From: Sphaerospermopsis torques-reginae ITEP-024
GTDB taxonomy: Bacteria > Cyanobacteriota > Cyanobacteriia > Cyanobacteriales > Nostocaceae
NCBI RefSeq assembly: GCF_019598945.1
Contig: NZ_CP080598.1
Location: 3,658,001-3,722,000, forward strand
Direction of reading: 5' to 3'
Length of the DNA stretch: 64,000 nt
The position numbers and the translations under genes were made by a program. Shown here piece after piece: positions 26,858-35,230 of this stretch. The notes under the pieces were generated by a model. The model was not told the origin of the DNA. It made no database searches and saw only the letters and a program-made list of their open reading frames with translations. How positions within the stretch are numbered: the stretch's first letter is position 1; every line of letters begins with the position of its first letter.

Positions 26858-27747
26858 TCATGTCCGGGTAATGACTTACGATTAAGCGCCAGTTTGCAAC
26901 CACCAATGAAAACCCGTCAAACCACGAATTAAATCAGGCTGTTGGAGTAAAGATTGACACCGATGAAATAAGACATCCTCTAAATCATCGAGTGTCTCAA
27001 AAGATTGATTAGCAATTGGTTCGTCCACCAAAGTCCAAAGCCTTTCTGCGGGTTGTAATTCAGGTGAGTGAGATGGTAATAATGTTAAATGCAGCCCTTC
27101 GGGAATCTGTAAACTCTTACTGGTATGCCATCCGGCTTGGTCAACGGCTAAAAGAATACGTTTATTAGCACCTAAGCCAAATTCTTGAGCAAAATCGGCT
27201 AAAACCTGATTGAATAGCTCTGTGTTCACATAAGGAAGAATCCACCAATAGGTTTCTCCAGTTTTAGGATGTACAAAAGCATACAACCATAGCCATTTAA
27301 ACCGCCAATTCACATCAGCAATTGGTTGTTCTCCTTCTGGTACATAAACTCGTCGTAAAACTGGTTTAAGTCCCAAGCGATGTTCATCTTCGCACCACAA
27401 CTGAATTTCCATAAATGTGCCTGCTGGATATCATCTACTAGCGGCTGTGTACCTTGGTTTAACTGTCTACGATCGCCTAATCCTTCGATCCCTAACTCGT
27501 TGTATCTTTTTACCAATGCGTACATCCATGTTCTGCTGTAGCCTGTGATTTCCTCGATTTCTTCCGTTTTTTTGCCTTGCGCTACTAACCAAATAATCTG
27601 GTACTGACGGCTTTCTATCCCGTCTTTAGCTTGACGGTAACGTTTTTCTAACTCTTCAATACTCAGATGTGTGGCTACACTAATTCGTTTCGGCATTGGT
27701 CATCTTTGCACTCACCTCTTTTATCGTAAGCGATTAGCCGGACATGA
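26858..27747 (-). mobile_element. IS630-family element, internally deleted
   Basis: Ends are inverted repeats: left TCATGTCCGGGTAATGACTT, right (inverted) TCATGTCCGGCTAATCGCTT, both flanked by TA, the IS630 target duplication (26856-26857 and 27748-27749). About 890 bases, some 250 short of what an intact copy would need. It sits in heptamer repeats between the ferredoxin and DUF4335 genes. Confidence 0.85.
26882..27696 (-). pseudogene. IS630 transposase with internal deletion
   Basis: The 5' frame (from 27696) encodes the N-terminal helix-turn-helix part (IIWLVAQGKKTEEIEEITGY) up to QPLVDDIQQAHL. The 3' frame (from 27412) carries the DDE core: LWCEDEHRLGLKPVLRRVY, LLAVDQAGWHTSK and LPSHSPELQPAERLW. 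From the family layout about 85 residues between these parts are missing, and the frames do not match across the junction near 27412-27425. Not functional as it stands. The intact ends could still be mobilised by another copy. Confidence 0.85.
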
Positions 27748-27759
27748 TATCACACATAA

Positions 27760-29358
27760 TCAAGGGGCTTCTGGGAATGTCTGCACCTTACCATCGGGAC
27801 TAAAAACAACTCTGAGCCTGAGGTTTTGTCCAGCTTGATTAGTAGAAACAAAGGGTTTACCAATTTCTGGTATACCCGTGTCATCAATAAATTCTCTAGC
27901 GGCTCGGTTCAAGGGTAAAATGCGTTCAATAGTACCGTCAACACCCAACATCAAACTATATTCTAGTGTCTGGGAAAATCCCGCAGGTGGCCGCCAATTC
28001 TTTTGTAAATAAGCTCTAGCTTCTGCTGCTTGAGGTACATCAAATAATTTGTTTTCTTCAGCAGCAACCGTTGTTGGTAATTGAGTTGTTTTTGCTGCTC
28101 GCAATTTTGTGATTAAATCATTATCTCTTGCCACAGTAGGAGTTTTGGTTGCAGAAGCAGCTTGATCTAATTGCTGTGAATTTGGTGTAGAGGATTGTTG
28201 TCCAGAAATCTGACTCTGCACATCATTAGGTAAGGTAACAACAGAACCTGGAATAGAAGAGATACTACTTGTATTTCCAGAAGGCAAATTTTGACCAGTG
28301 ACAGGAGGAATACCACCTTGGTTAATCACTCCTGTAGAGTTTTGTTGGGAACTGGGTATTGGTGCTGTTCCTGGAATTTGTAGACTGCTAGGAGGGACTG
28401 GCTGTGTCTGTGGCGGTATTGTCAGTCCATTGTTTGGTGATGTTCTAGCTGCGGGTGGGACAGTACCATTAGGGAAAGTCAGAGGTTTTGGATCTAGAGT
28501 AGAATCCGGGGGTATCACGGGAGTCTCTAAATCAGGCGGCTTTATAGTATCACCAATACCAGGGGGAGATGGTAAACCAGCAAAGGGAGTCAATTCTCTT
28601 TGAGGAGTGGTTAAGTTAGGAGAAGGTGCAGTTTCAGTAGTTGCTGGTTGTGTATCAGAATTAGTATTTTTAGCTGTCTGCTGATTTTGCCTGATGCTGC
28701 TGGCATATTGCCAGGTTAAGGGAGCTAAACCCAAAGCTAGTGCTATGACTGCCGCTATAGGTGTCCAAGTAGGCAAACTGGGAATTATTGATTTCTCAGT
28801 GTTGAGATTTGGTAGTGTGATGACATCAGTGGAATATTCTTCTAAGGCCGTGGACAAGTCAAATAGTTGTAATAGAGTAAGTTGAATTACGGGTCCTGAC
28901 GTTTGACTAGCAAGAGAACCGAGATATAGTTTATGAGTTAAATTGTCACTAGATTCTAAATAAATTGTCGCCTCTAAAATTCCCATACTAGAGGGATTTG
29001 GGGTTTTAGGCGACGATGATGAGGATGGGGTAACATCTTGTACTTCTGGTTGATCAGATGTATTACTTGATGGTTGCGATTCTAAGGAAGTTAAACAAAA
29101 GTTATCTGCTGATTTTTGTAGAAGTGCCTGAACGTAGTTAGTAACAGCATTAAACAAGGCTTCTAGTTGATCACGATCGCCCTGAATAGGTACTCTCAGT
29201 TCTTCTGGTAGTGTTGGATCATCAAAGTGCAGTTGAAAACGAAGTTGATTCAGGACTGTTTGCCCTATCAAACGAGATAAAGGTGAGCTTTGCGCCAAGA
29301 TTTCCAGTGTACAAGTGGGGGGAGTGTAGCGACGAATGACAGAATTTGATCCAGGCAT
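27760..29358 (-). CDS. DUF4335 domain-containing protein
   Basis: A 532-residue protein starting MPGSNSVIRRYTPPTCTLEI, the DUF4335 opening, which decides the start. A further upstream ATG would add residues read from heptamer repeats. The N-terminal domain (about 1-180) is followed by one hydrophobic segment (WTPIAAVIALALGLAPLTWQ), a long Pro/Ser/Thr-rich linker, and a C-terminal domain with AARAYLQKNWRPPAGF-like text that may be periplasmic. It is downstream of the DUF3038 gene on the same strand, a pairing usual in cyanobacteria. Function unknown. Confidence 0.8.
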   Translation of the reverse strand: MPGSNSVIRRYTPPTCTLEILAQSSPLSRLIGQTVLNQLRFQLHFDDPTLPEELRVPIQGDRDQLEALFNAVTNYVQALLQKSADNFCLTSLESQPSSNTSDQPEVQDVTPSSSSSPKTPNPSSMGILEATIYLESSDNLTHKLYLGSLASQTSGPVIQLTLLQLFDLSTALEEYSTDVITLPNLNTEKSIIPSLPTWTPIAAVIALALGLAPLTWQYASSIRQNQQTAKNTNSDTQPATTETAPSPNLTTPQRELTPFAGLPSPPGIGDTIKPPDLETPVIPPDSTLDPKPLTFPNGTVPPAARTSPNNGLTIPPQTQPVPPSSLQIPGTAPIPSSQQNSTGVINQGGIPPVTGQNLPSGNTSSISSIPGSVVTLPNDVQSQISGQQSSTPNSQQLDQAASATKTPTVARDNDLITKLRAAKTTQLPTTVAAEENKLFDVPQAAEARAYLQKNWRPPAGFSQTLEYSLMLGVDGTIERILPLNRAAREFIDDTGIPEIGKPFVSTNQAGQNLRLRVVFSPDGKVQTFPEAP

Positions 29359-29411
29359 AGCAAAAATGGCAATGGGGACAAAAGAGAATTTTCGATTTTG
29401 GATCAGTGATT

Positions 29412-29487
29412 TCAAATCTAAAATCTAAACTCTAAACTCTAAAATCTAAACTCTAAAATCTAAACTCTAAAATCTAAACTCTAAACT
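29412..29487. repeat. STRR heptamers (CTAAACT/CTAAAAT)
   Basis: About ten heptamers alternating CTAAACT and CTAAAAT, separating the DUF3038 and DUF4335 genes. Confidence 0.9.
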
Positions 29488-30096
29488 CTAAACTTGTTTT
29501 GTGGATCGATCCAACAATGTTAACCACAGGCGGCGGTGTCCAGTAGGGGCGCTATAAAATAGTAAATCTACCAGGAGTTTTATTGCTAAGTTGGTTAGCA
29601 AATCTGTGGAGATTTGTTCATCCTCTTCCATCCGTTCTTGGTAGGTGTTACAGAAAGCATCTATATAATCTCCCAATAAAGCATTTTGATGAGGTTCTTG
29701 ATTTTTGGCAGCTATTGTTTCTAATAACCCAACAGCACGCCGAATTAATTCTTGGTGTTGTTTGGCAAGATAGCAAGTAATCAGAACCAGCGATCGCGCT
29801 TCATCTACATCTAGTTTTTTCCGCCCTCCTTGACCTTTGCGGATGGGGTTAGATTGGCGCAGTCGCCACAAGGCCACCCTATCTGGTACTTTTGACTCTA
29901 ACTGGAGATTAATCGCCGCAGATAGCATAGCATCAGAACCAATGCCAGTTAAAGTTTCTAGTGCTAATAACACCAAATCTAACTGGGTTTTAATATTGTC
30001 CCATTGAACGGTATTGGGGGTTGGAAATTGGCTTAGTTCCTCCCACTGGGAATTCGGTGTTGCTGAATTGGCGGCCGATTGCATAACTTTTAGCAT
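29488..30096 (-). CDS. DUF3038 domain-containing protein
   Basis: A 202-residue soluble helical protein containing QLDLVLLALETLTGIGSDAM and VALWRLRQSNPIRKG, a DUF3038 pattern found in cyanobacteria. No enzyme motif. It is the first gene of a two-gene unit with the DUF4335 gene, and the repeat array between them might affect joint expression. Function unknown. Confidence 0.8.
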   Translation of the reverse strand: MLKVMQSAANSATPNSQWEELSQFPTPNTVQWDNIKTQLDLVLLALETLTGIGSDAMLSAAINLQLESKVPDRVALWRLRQSNPIRKGQGGRKKLDVDEARSLVLITCYLAKQHQELIRRAVGLLETIAAKNQEPHQNALLGDYIDAFCNTYQERMEEDEQISTDLLTNLAIKLLVDLLFYSAPTGHRRLWLTLLDRSTKQV

Positions 30097-30276
30097 AGTT
30101 GATCAGGCGAATAAAGGCTGTTGCTGTTACCCTTTTTGAAACAGACCATCAAGTATGAAAATTGGTTTCTCGTCATGTAGCTGTAAATAAGTTTAGTAAA
30201 CAGCTCTTGTTTTGGTTTTACTTTATATGAAAATTTCTTGTTTAAATATGAGAAGTTCATGATGCTTTGGTTAAGA

Positions 30277-30345
30277 CTGGTGATTGGTAATTGGTAATTG
30301 GTAATTGGTAATTGGTAATTGGGTAATAGTTTTTCCCAATGCCCA
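30277..30345. repeat. STRR heptamers (TTGGTAA)
   Basis: TTGGTGA/TTGGTAA run, then CCCAATG copies, ending at the mutS2 stop. Confidence 0.9.
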
Positions 30346-30350
30346 ATGCC

Positions 30351-32852
30351 CTAATTTACATGAGCAATAGTGACACCAGTACCACCATCTGCTTGTTCTG
30401 CTGGTTCATAATGGCTAACTCTGGGGTGTTGCTGCAAGAATGCGTGAACTCCTTGCTTTAGTTTACCAGTTCCGTGTCCGTGAATAATCCATATTTGTCC
30501 AACAGCTTCAGAAATTGCTTTATCTAATATATATTCGGCATCAGCCACCCTTTTTCCGCGCAAATCAATGGTATTTTTAGATGTGCGAATGGCTACAGTT
30601 GGTGTTGGTGCTGGGGTAACGCTTGGTGCTGGTTTGGGTTTGACTATGGGTTCTGGTTTCTGCCCATCTAAAGATTCTACGTCTTGTAATTTCACTGTCA
30701 TTTTCATGATGCCAAAGCGCACACTGAACTCTCCATCTGCATCCGGGGCGGTTATGACTTCGGCGGTTTGCCCTAGTTTGGGTATACGAATGCGATCGCC
30801 CACTTTAGGCATAAAACCGGGTTTGGGTTTGGGCGCTGGTGCTGGTTGATATTTTTCCGAAATATCACTTAATACTTTTGTTGCTCTTTGTGCATCCTGA
30901 GCTGTTGGTTGACCCTGTTGTAACCGACGAATGACTTGGGCAATTTCTCCTTTTGCTTCTTGAATTGCTTTTTGTACGGCTATTTCTTGGGAGGCTCGCA
31001 AGTCCTTTTCCCTCTCCTGTAAAGCTGCGGCCTTTTGGGAAACTTCTTTGTATAATTTCTCAGCTTGCTTTAATATTTCTTGTGCTTCTGCTGCTTTGGT
31101 TTCTTGACTGCGCCTTTGAGCTTCTAACCCTGCTATTACTTGGTTAACTTCGTCCGTTGTTTCTCCCACTTGACTTTTTGCAGCTTCTATGACTTCTGGT
31201 TTTAAGCCTAAGCGCAAAGCAATGGTTAAGGCGTTGGAACGTCCAGGAATACCCCAAAGTAAGCGGTATGTAGGTGACAGGGTGGCTTCGTTAAATTCAA
31301 CTGAGGCGTTTTCAAACCGAACATCGTCATATTTTAAAGCTTTTAATTCTCCAAAGTGAGTAGTAGCAATGGTTAACTGAGCATGATCCGCCAAATATTT
31401 AAGGAGAGCGATCGCTAATGCACTTCCTTCCACCGGATCTGTACCTGCTCCCACTTCATCAAGTAAAACTAGGGATTGGTGACTGGTGACTGATGATTGG
31501 TGATTGGTGATTGGGAAAAAGTCTTCTCCCCTGCACCCTGCACCCTGCTCCTCTGCCTCTTCCTGCTCCCCTGCTTCTTCCCCTGTTCCCTGTTCCCTGT
31601 TCCCTGTTCCCTCACTAATAGCATTCAAAATTCGACTAATGCGGCGAATATGCCCGGAAAATGTCGATAAGCTTTGTTGTAATGATTGTTCATCCCCAAT
31701 ATCGGCTAAAATCTGACTAAACCAAGGAATTTCCACTGGTTCACGGGCGGGAACAAATAAACCCACCTTGGACATTAAAGCCGCTAACCCCAAAGTTTTT
31801 AAAGTTACTGTTTTACCACCCGTATTAGGTCCAGTAATTGTGACTACTTTAATATGAGGACTAATCAACAAATCAACGGGAATTACAGGATGTCCTTGTT
31901 CATGTTGTTGTTGCCAAACTAACAAAGGATGCCGTAATTGCCGCAGGGTGATTATTTCTTGCTCTTGGGGATTAATAAACCTGGGGGGATTTGCACCCAA
32001 CCAGAAACTATATCTAGCCTTAGCTGTAGCTAAATCCAGAGTTGTAACAATGGCTAATAACTTTTCTAAATCAGTTTTAACTTCTGCAACTTGTGTAGTT
32101 AAATTTCTGCGTATGGCTTCTTCTTCTACCTGTTCTCTTTTCACAGCTTGGCGTAATTGGTTGCCCATTTGCACAATGCTGTTAGGCTCAATATACAAAG
32201 TTGCGCCACTGGTGGATGTGTCGTGAACAATACCTGGGATCGCGTCTTTTTGCGGAGCTTTTACAGGAAGAACATAGCGATCGCCCCTTTGGGTGATAAT
32301 TAACTCTTGCAGGGCATTTGATTTAACTTGGATGATATTTTGCAGTTTTTGGGTAATTTGACTGCGTAACCTGCGTAAATCTTCCCTAATTTCCCCTAAT
32401 TTCTGACTAGCGCGATCTGTCACTTGCGCTCGTTCATCAATACAACGGTGAATTTCTTGCTCTAATTCTGGGTAAGTCCGCAACTCGGCGACTAACTCAG
32501 TTAAAATCGGTACATCTTCCTGGTTATCAATTAACCGCCGTAAATTTCTCGCACCGGCAAGGGTAGTAGCGATCGCTAACAGTTCCTCACCTGATAAAAT
32601 TCCTTGTAATTCCGCACGTTCTAAGGAGTCACCAATATCTTGAATGCCCTCAAAGGATAATCCTGGTGTGAGTCGGCTTTCCAGTTGATAGACTTCTTTG
32701 GTTTGTGCCAACAACTCTTTACTTTCCTCCAGAGTTGATGGAATTGGCAAGGCACGGGCAACTATCGCCCCTAACTTAGTTGCCGCAAAGGTGGAAAGGT
32801 GCTGGCAGAGGCGAGGCCATTCTAATAGTTCTAAGGTTTCAGACTGAATCAA
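30351..32852 (-). CDS. mutS2: MutS2 endonuclease/ATPase with repeat-encoded insert
   Basis: MutS2 suppresses homologous recombination and, in other bacteria, helps rescue stalled ribosomes. The 833 residues contain the N-terminal core, Walker A GPNTGGKT (about 335-342), Walker B LVLLDEVGAGTDP (about 461), a coiled coil of 80-100 residues after the ATPase, a basic linker, and a C-terminal Smr nuclease domain (IDLRGKRVADAEYIL, IIHGHGTGKLKQGV). Between ISRILNAIS and SLVLLDEV the protein has about 46 extra residues rich in E, G and Q, read from STRR DNA, where relatives have a few. The reading frame stays open, so the gene may still be active. Confidence 0.93.
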   Translation of the reverse strand: MIQSETLELLEWPRLCQHLSTFAATKLGAIVARALPIPSTLEESKELLAQTKEVYQLESRLTPGLSFEGIQDIGDSLERAELQGILSGEELLAIATTLAGARNLRRLIDNQEDVPILTELVAELRTYPELEQEIHRCIDERAQVTDRASQKLGEIREDLRRLRSQITQKLQNIIQVKSNALQELIITQRGDRYVLPVKAPQKDAIPGIVHDTSTSGATLYIEPNSIVQMGNQLRQAVKREQVEEEAIRRNLTTQVAEVKTDLEKLLAIVTTLDLATAKARYSFWLGANPPRFINPQEQEIITLRQLRHPLLVWQQQHEQGHPVIPVDLLISPHIKVVTITGPNTGGKTVTLKTLGLAALMSKVGLFVPAREPVEIPWFSQILADIGDEQSLQQSLSTFSGHIRRISRILNAISEGTGNREQGTGEEAGEQEEAEEQGAGCRGEDFFPITNHQSSVTSHQSLVLLDEVGAGTDPVEGSALAIALLKYLADHAQLTIATTHFGELKALKYDDVRFENASVEFNEATLSPTYRLLWGIPGRSNALTIALRLGLKPEVIEAAKSQVGETTDEVNQVIAGLEAQRRSQETKAAEAQEILKQAEKLYKEVSQKAAALQEREKDLRASQEIAVQKAIQEAKGEIAQVIRRLQQGQPTAQDAQRATKVLSDISEKYQPAPAPKPKPGFMPKVGDRIRIPKLGQTAEVITAPDADGEFSVRFGIMKMTVKLQDVESLDGQKPEPIVKPKPAPSVTPAPTPTVAIRTSKNTIDLRGKRVADAEYILDKAISEAVGQIWIIHGHGTGKLKQGVHAFLQQHPRVSHYEPAEQADGGTGVTIAHVN
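31475..31613 (-). repeat. STRR array inside mutS2
   Basis: TTGGTGA/CTGGTGA heptamers (31475-31515) and TTCCCTG/CACCCTG heptamers (31530-31613), the same words as in intergenic arrays. Total about 139 bases, near 46 codons, without a stop in frame. Confidence 0.85.
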
Positions 32853-33354
32853 GGCTTCAACATCTAATCTGAAACTATGGTAACAATTCTGGTAACAAGA
32901 AAGCTAAGTCTTTGAGAATGAAAATTCCTCGTTCCTAGACTCTGGCTAGGAATGAAATCTCAGAGCCGACCTCTCTGGTAAACCTCTCTCCTGCAAGGGA
33001 AGGGGCTGGGGGTTAGGTCTAATAATTGTGATTTAAATACATGAAAACTGCTGTAAAACCCTTGTAGAGACTTTCCATGAAACTTCTTTACAGTGCAATT
33101 AGGCGAAAACTTTTGTAATTCTGTATATTGTGTCTGGAGGCTACCCAGAGTCCGCTATGGTACTGCTGTTACAAAAATAGTAACAGGGGCTTGATTTTGG
33201 TGTATATCGTGCATAATCCTTTAAATACAGTGCCATAGCTACCTTAGTCCCCCTGTTCACCAATAGACATTTCCGAAAATGAATGTAGGGACAATTCGTG
33301 AATTGTCCCTACAAGGGTTTCAGATTATGCACATTTAATTACCAGAGAGGTCTA
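32853..33354. other. Gap with several small palindromes
   Basis: Holds a hairpin CATTCCTAGCCAGAGTCTAG-type repeat (32927-32953), a CTGTTAC/GTAACAG stem (33168-33189) and the perfect palindrome at 33284. No gene seen. It includes the promoter region of the protease gene. Confidence 0.6.
33284..33313. repeat. Perfect palindrome with shared flank
   Basis: TGTAGGGACAATT and AATTGTCCCTACA pair over a CGTG loop. The preceding TTCCGAAAATGAATGTAG also flanks the palindrome at 55984 in inverted orientation, so both belong to one dispersed family. Confidence 0.75.
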
Positions 33355-34476
33355 ATGAACACAAAACCATATCTGACAGCAACCATCACAGGGATGACTG
33401 TTTTGTCCATACAGGTTCTGACATTACAAACCGGCTTTACACTCTCCAAACCAAATCCCCTACCAAAACAGGATTCAAACCTTGTTCTAGCTCAAAATTC
33501 AGAGGAACAAACGCGAATTCGGGTAAACCAGGCAGCAAGTCCCAGCGTTGTATATATTAATACAGAAAAATCAAGTGGTAGTGGTTTTATTGTTAGTCGA
33601 GATGGTTTAATTATTACCAATGCTCACGTTTTAGAAGATGCTTCTAGCAGCACCGTTACCGTTATTCTCTCCGACGGGAGAAGGTTGCCGGCTGATATCA
33701 TTGGCTTTGCTAAAAATGGTCTAGATCTAGCAGCAATTAAAATTCGTAACCAGCGTAATTTACCCACATTATCCTTAGCAAAATCAGCCCAAGTGGGACA
33801 GTCTGTATATGCTATTGGTAGTCCCTTTGGTTATGACAATCAGAATAATTTTACCGCAGGTGTTCTTAGCAATATTGATACTTTAACAGGAGTAATTAAA
33901 CACGATGCCCGAATTAATTCCGGTAATTCTGGTGGTCCATTACTCAACTATCAAGCACAAGTTATCGGTGTCAATACTGCTGTGAGACTTGATCAAAATA
34001 GGGTCAATAGTGGTATTAGTATTGCTATTTCTGTCAACAAACTTGAGGAATTTTTAACTGCACTTCGTCAAGGTAATATTTCTCCTGTGAGTACGTTATC
34101 AAAATTAGATATCAAAAATTCTGCTCAATCATTAACTATGAATGGTAGAGCGATAAATGATAATCTCAGTCAACGCGATAACACTTTAGAGGATAATAGC
34201 TACTTTAAAAGTTACATATTTGTGGGTAAACAAGGTCAACAAATATCAATTGAAATGAATAGCAGTGAAATTGATCCATATTTGCTAATTCTCGATTCCC
34301 AGGGGAGAGTATTGGCAGAAAATGACGACATAGCACCTGATAATTTGAATGCCAGAATTGCTGGAAATTTACCAGAAGATGATATCTACACCGTTATTGC
34401 CGGCGCATCTAAATTAGGCATCTCAGGTAGATTACAAACGGGTAATTATACCATTACAGCTATTTCTAGTCCTTAG
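33355..34476 (+). CDS. Trypsin-like serine protease with PPC-type C-terminal domain
   Basis: An exported HtrA/DegP-related protease of 373 residues from the ATG at 33355, which has AGAGAGG in front. An upstream start at 33298 would read the palindromic repeat. After a signal peptide comes a trypsin domain with triad residues in IITNAHVLED (H), NGLDLAAIKI (D) and NSGNSGGPLL (S). There is no PDZ domain. Instead the C terminus (about 270-373) has YFKSYIFVGKQGQQISIEMN and DPYLLILDSQGRVLAENDD, a bacterial pre-peptidase-type beta domain. First of three genes for secreted proteins. Confidence 0.88.
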   Translation: MNTKPYLTATITGMTVLSIQVLTLQTGFTLSKPNPLPKQDSNLVLAQNSEEQTRIRVNQAASPSVVYINTEKSSGSGFIVSRDGLIITNAHVLEDASSSTVTVILSDGRRLPADIIGFAKNGLDLAAIKIRNQRNLPTLSLAKSAQVGQSVYAIGSPFGYDNQNNFTAGVLSNIDTLTGVIKHDARINSGNSGGPLLNYQAQVIGVNTAVRLDQNRVNSGISIAISVNKLEEFLTALRQGNISPVSTLSKLDIKNSAQSLTMNGRAINDNLSQRDNTLEDNSYFKSYIFVGKQGQQISIEMNSSEIDPYLLILDSQGRVLAENDDIAPDNLNARIAGNLPEDDIYTVIAGASKLGISGRLQTGNYTITAISSP

Positions 34477-34564
34477 TAAAACCAACACATTGGTAGGGGT
34501 CTAGCAATGTTAAACCCATAGCAAAATTCACAAAAATAAATCAAATCAGGAGACTTTAACAACC

Positions 34565-35092
34565 ATGAAATTAGCATTATTAGCCACACTATTTTTAACT
34601 ACAACCTTAGCATCTGCTCCTGCTTTTGCTCAAGAAGAGTCAAATAATCAAATTCGCTTCTTATGTGCAGAAACCTTAAACTTCCAAACTCAAAAGCGTG
34701 TTCCTACTACAGTTCTTTGGACACCAAATTTCAAAAAAGCAATGGTAACTTGGACATCTGTTTTCGGTGGATATCAACCACAAGAACGTTGTCAAAAAGT
34801 CTCTGATAATTTCCAAATAGCTTTCAATAATGGCAGTCTCAATTACATTACAAATGCTGTTCAAAATGGAAGCAAAGTTATTTGTTCTGTGAGTTCAATT
34901 GATGGTGGTTGTGATATTGTATTATTTACACTACGCCCTCAAGACAGTTCAAAAAATATTCTCACACAATTAAATCAACTCTGGCTTGGTACTACTATTA
35001 CAGACCCTATTCCACAAAGTTCTGGAGAAGCAAAGTTTTACATTGATATTCGCCAATTTCTCAATACACCACCATCCAATAAGATGAAATAA
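34565..35092 (+). CDS. COP23-domain secreted protein
   Basis: A 175-residue protein with a clear signal peptide ending SAPAFAQ. The mature part has four spaced cysteines (FLCAET, ERCQKV, VICSVS, GGCDIV) and the IRFLCAETLNFQTQKRVPTT opening of the COP23 family, named after a circadian oscillating membrane protein of unicellular cyanobacteria. Role unknown. Its place between two trypsin-like protease genes suggests a linked extracytoplasmic job, for example a protease partner or inhibitor; this is inference. Confidence 0.8.
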   Translation: MKLALLATLFLTTTLASAPAFAQEESNNQIRFLCAETLNFQTQKRVPTTVLWTPNFKKAMVTWTSVFGGYQPQERCQKVSDNFQIAFNNGSLNYITNAVQNGSKVICSVSSIDGGCDIVLFTLRPQDSSKNILTQLNQLWLGTTITDPIPQSSGEAKFYIDIRQFLNTPPSNKMK

Positions 35093-35108
35093 CGAAGATT
35101 CGATAATT

Positions 35109-35194
35109 GTAGGTTGGGTAGAACGAAGTGAAACCCAACAAATTTACGGAAGTGTTAGGTGTGTTGGGTTTCGTTCCTCAACCCAACCTACAAA
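35109..35194. repeat. Dispersed GTTGGGTTTCG element, copy 2
   Basis: GTAGGTTGGGTAGAACGAAG leads and TTTCGTTCCTCAACCCAACC trails, forming inverted arms of about 30 bases. Related to the copy at 6191-6277. Confidence 0.8.
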
Positions 35195-35230
35195 TATTCA
35201 TCTCCTAATTTACTCAAACAAAAAAAGATC

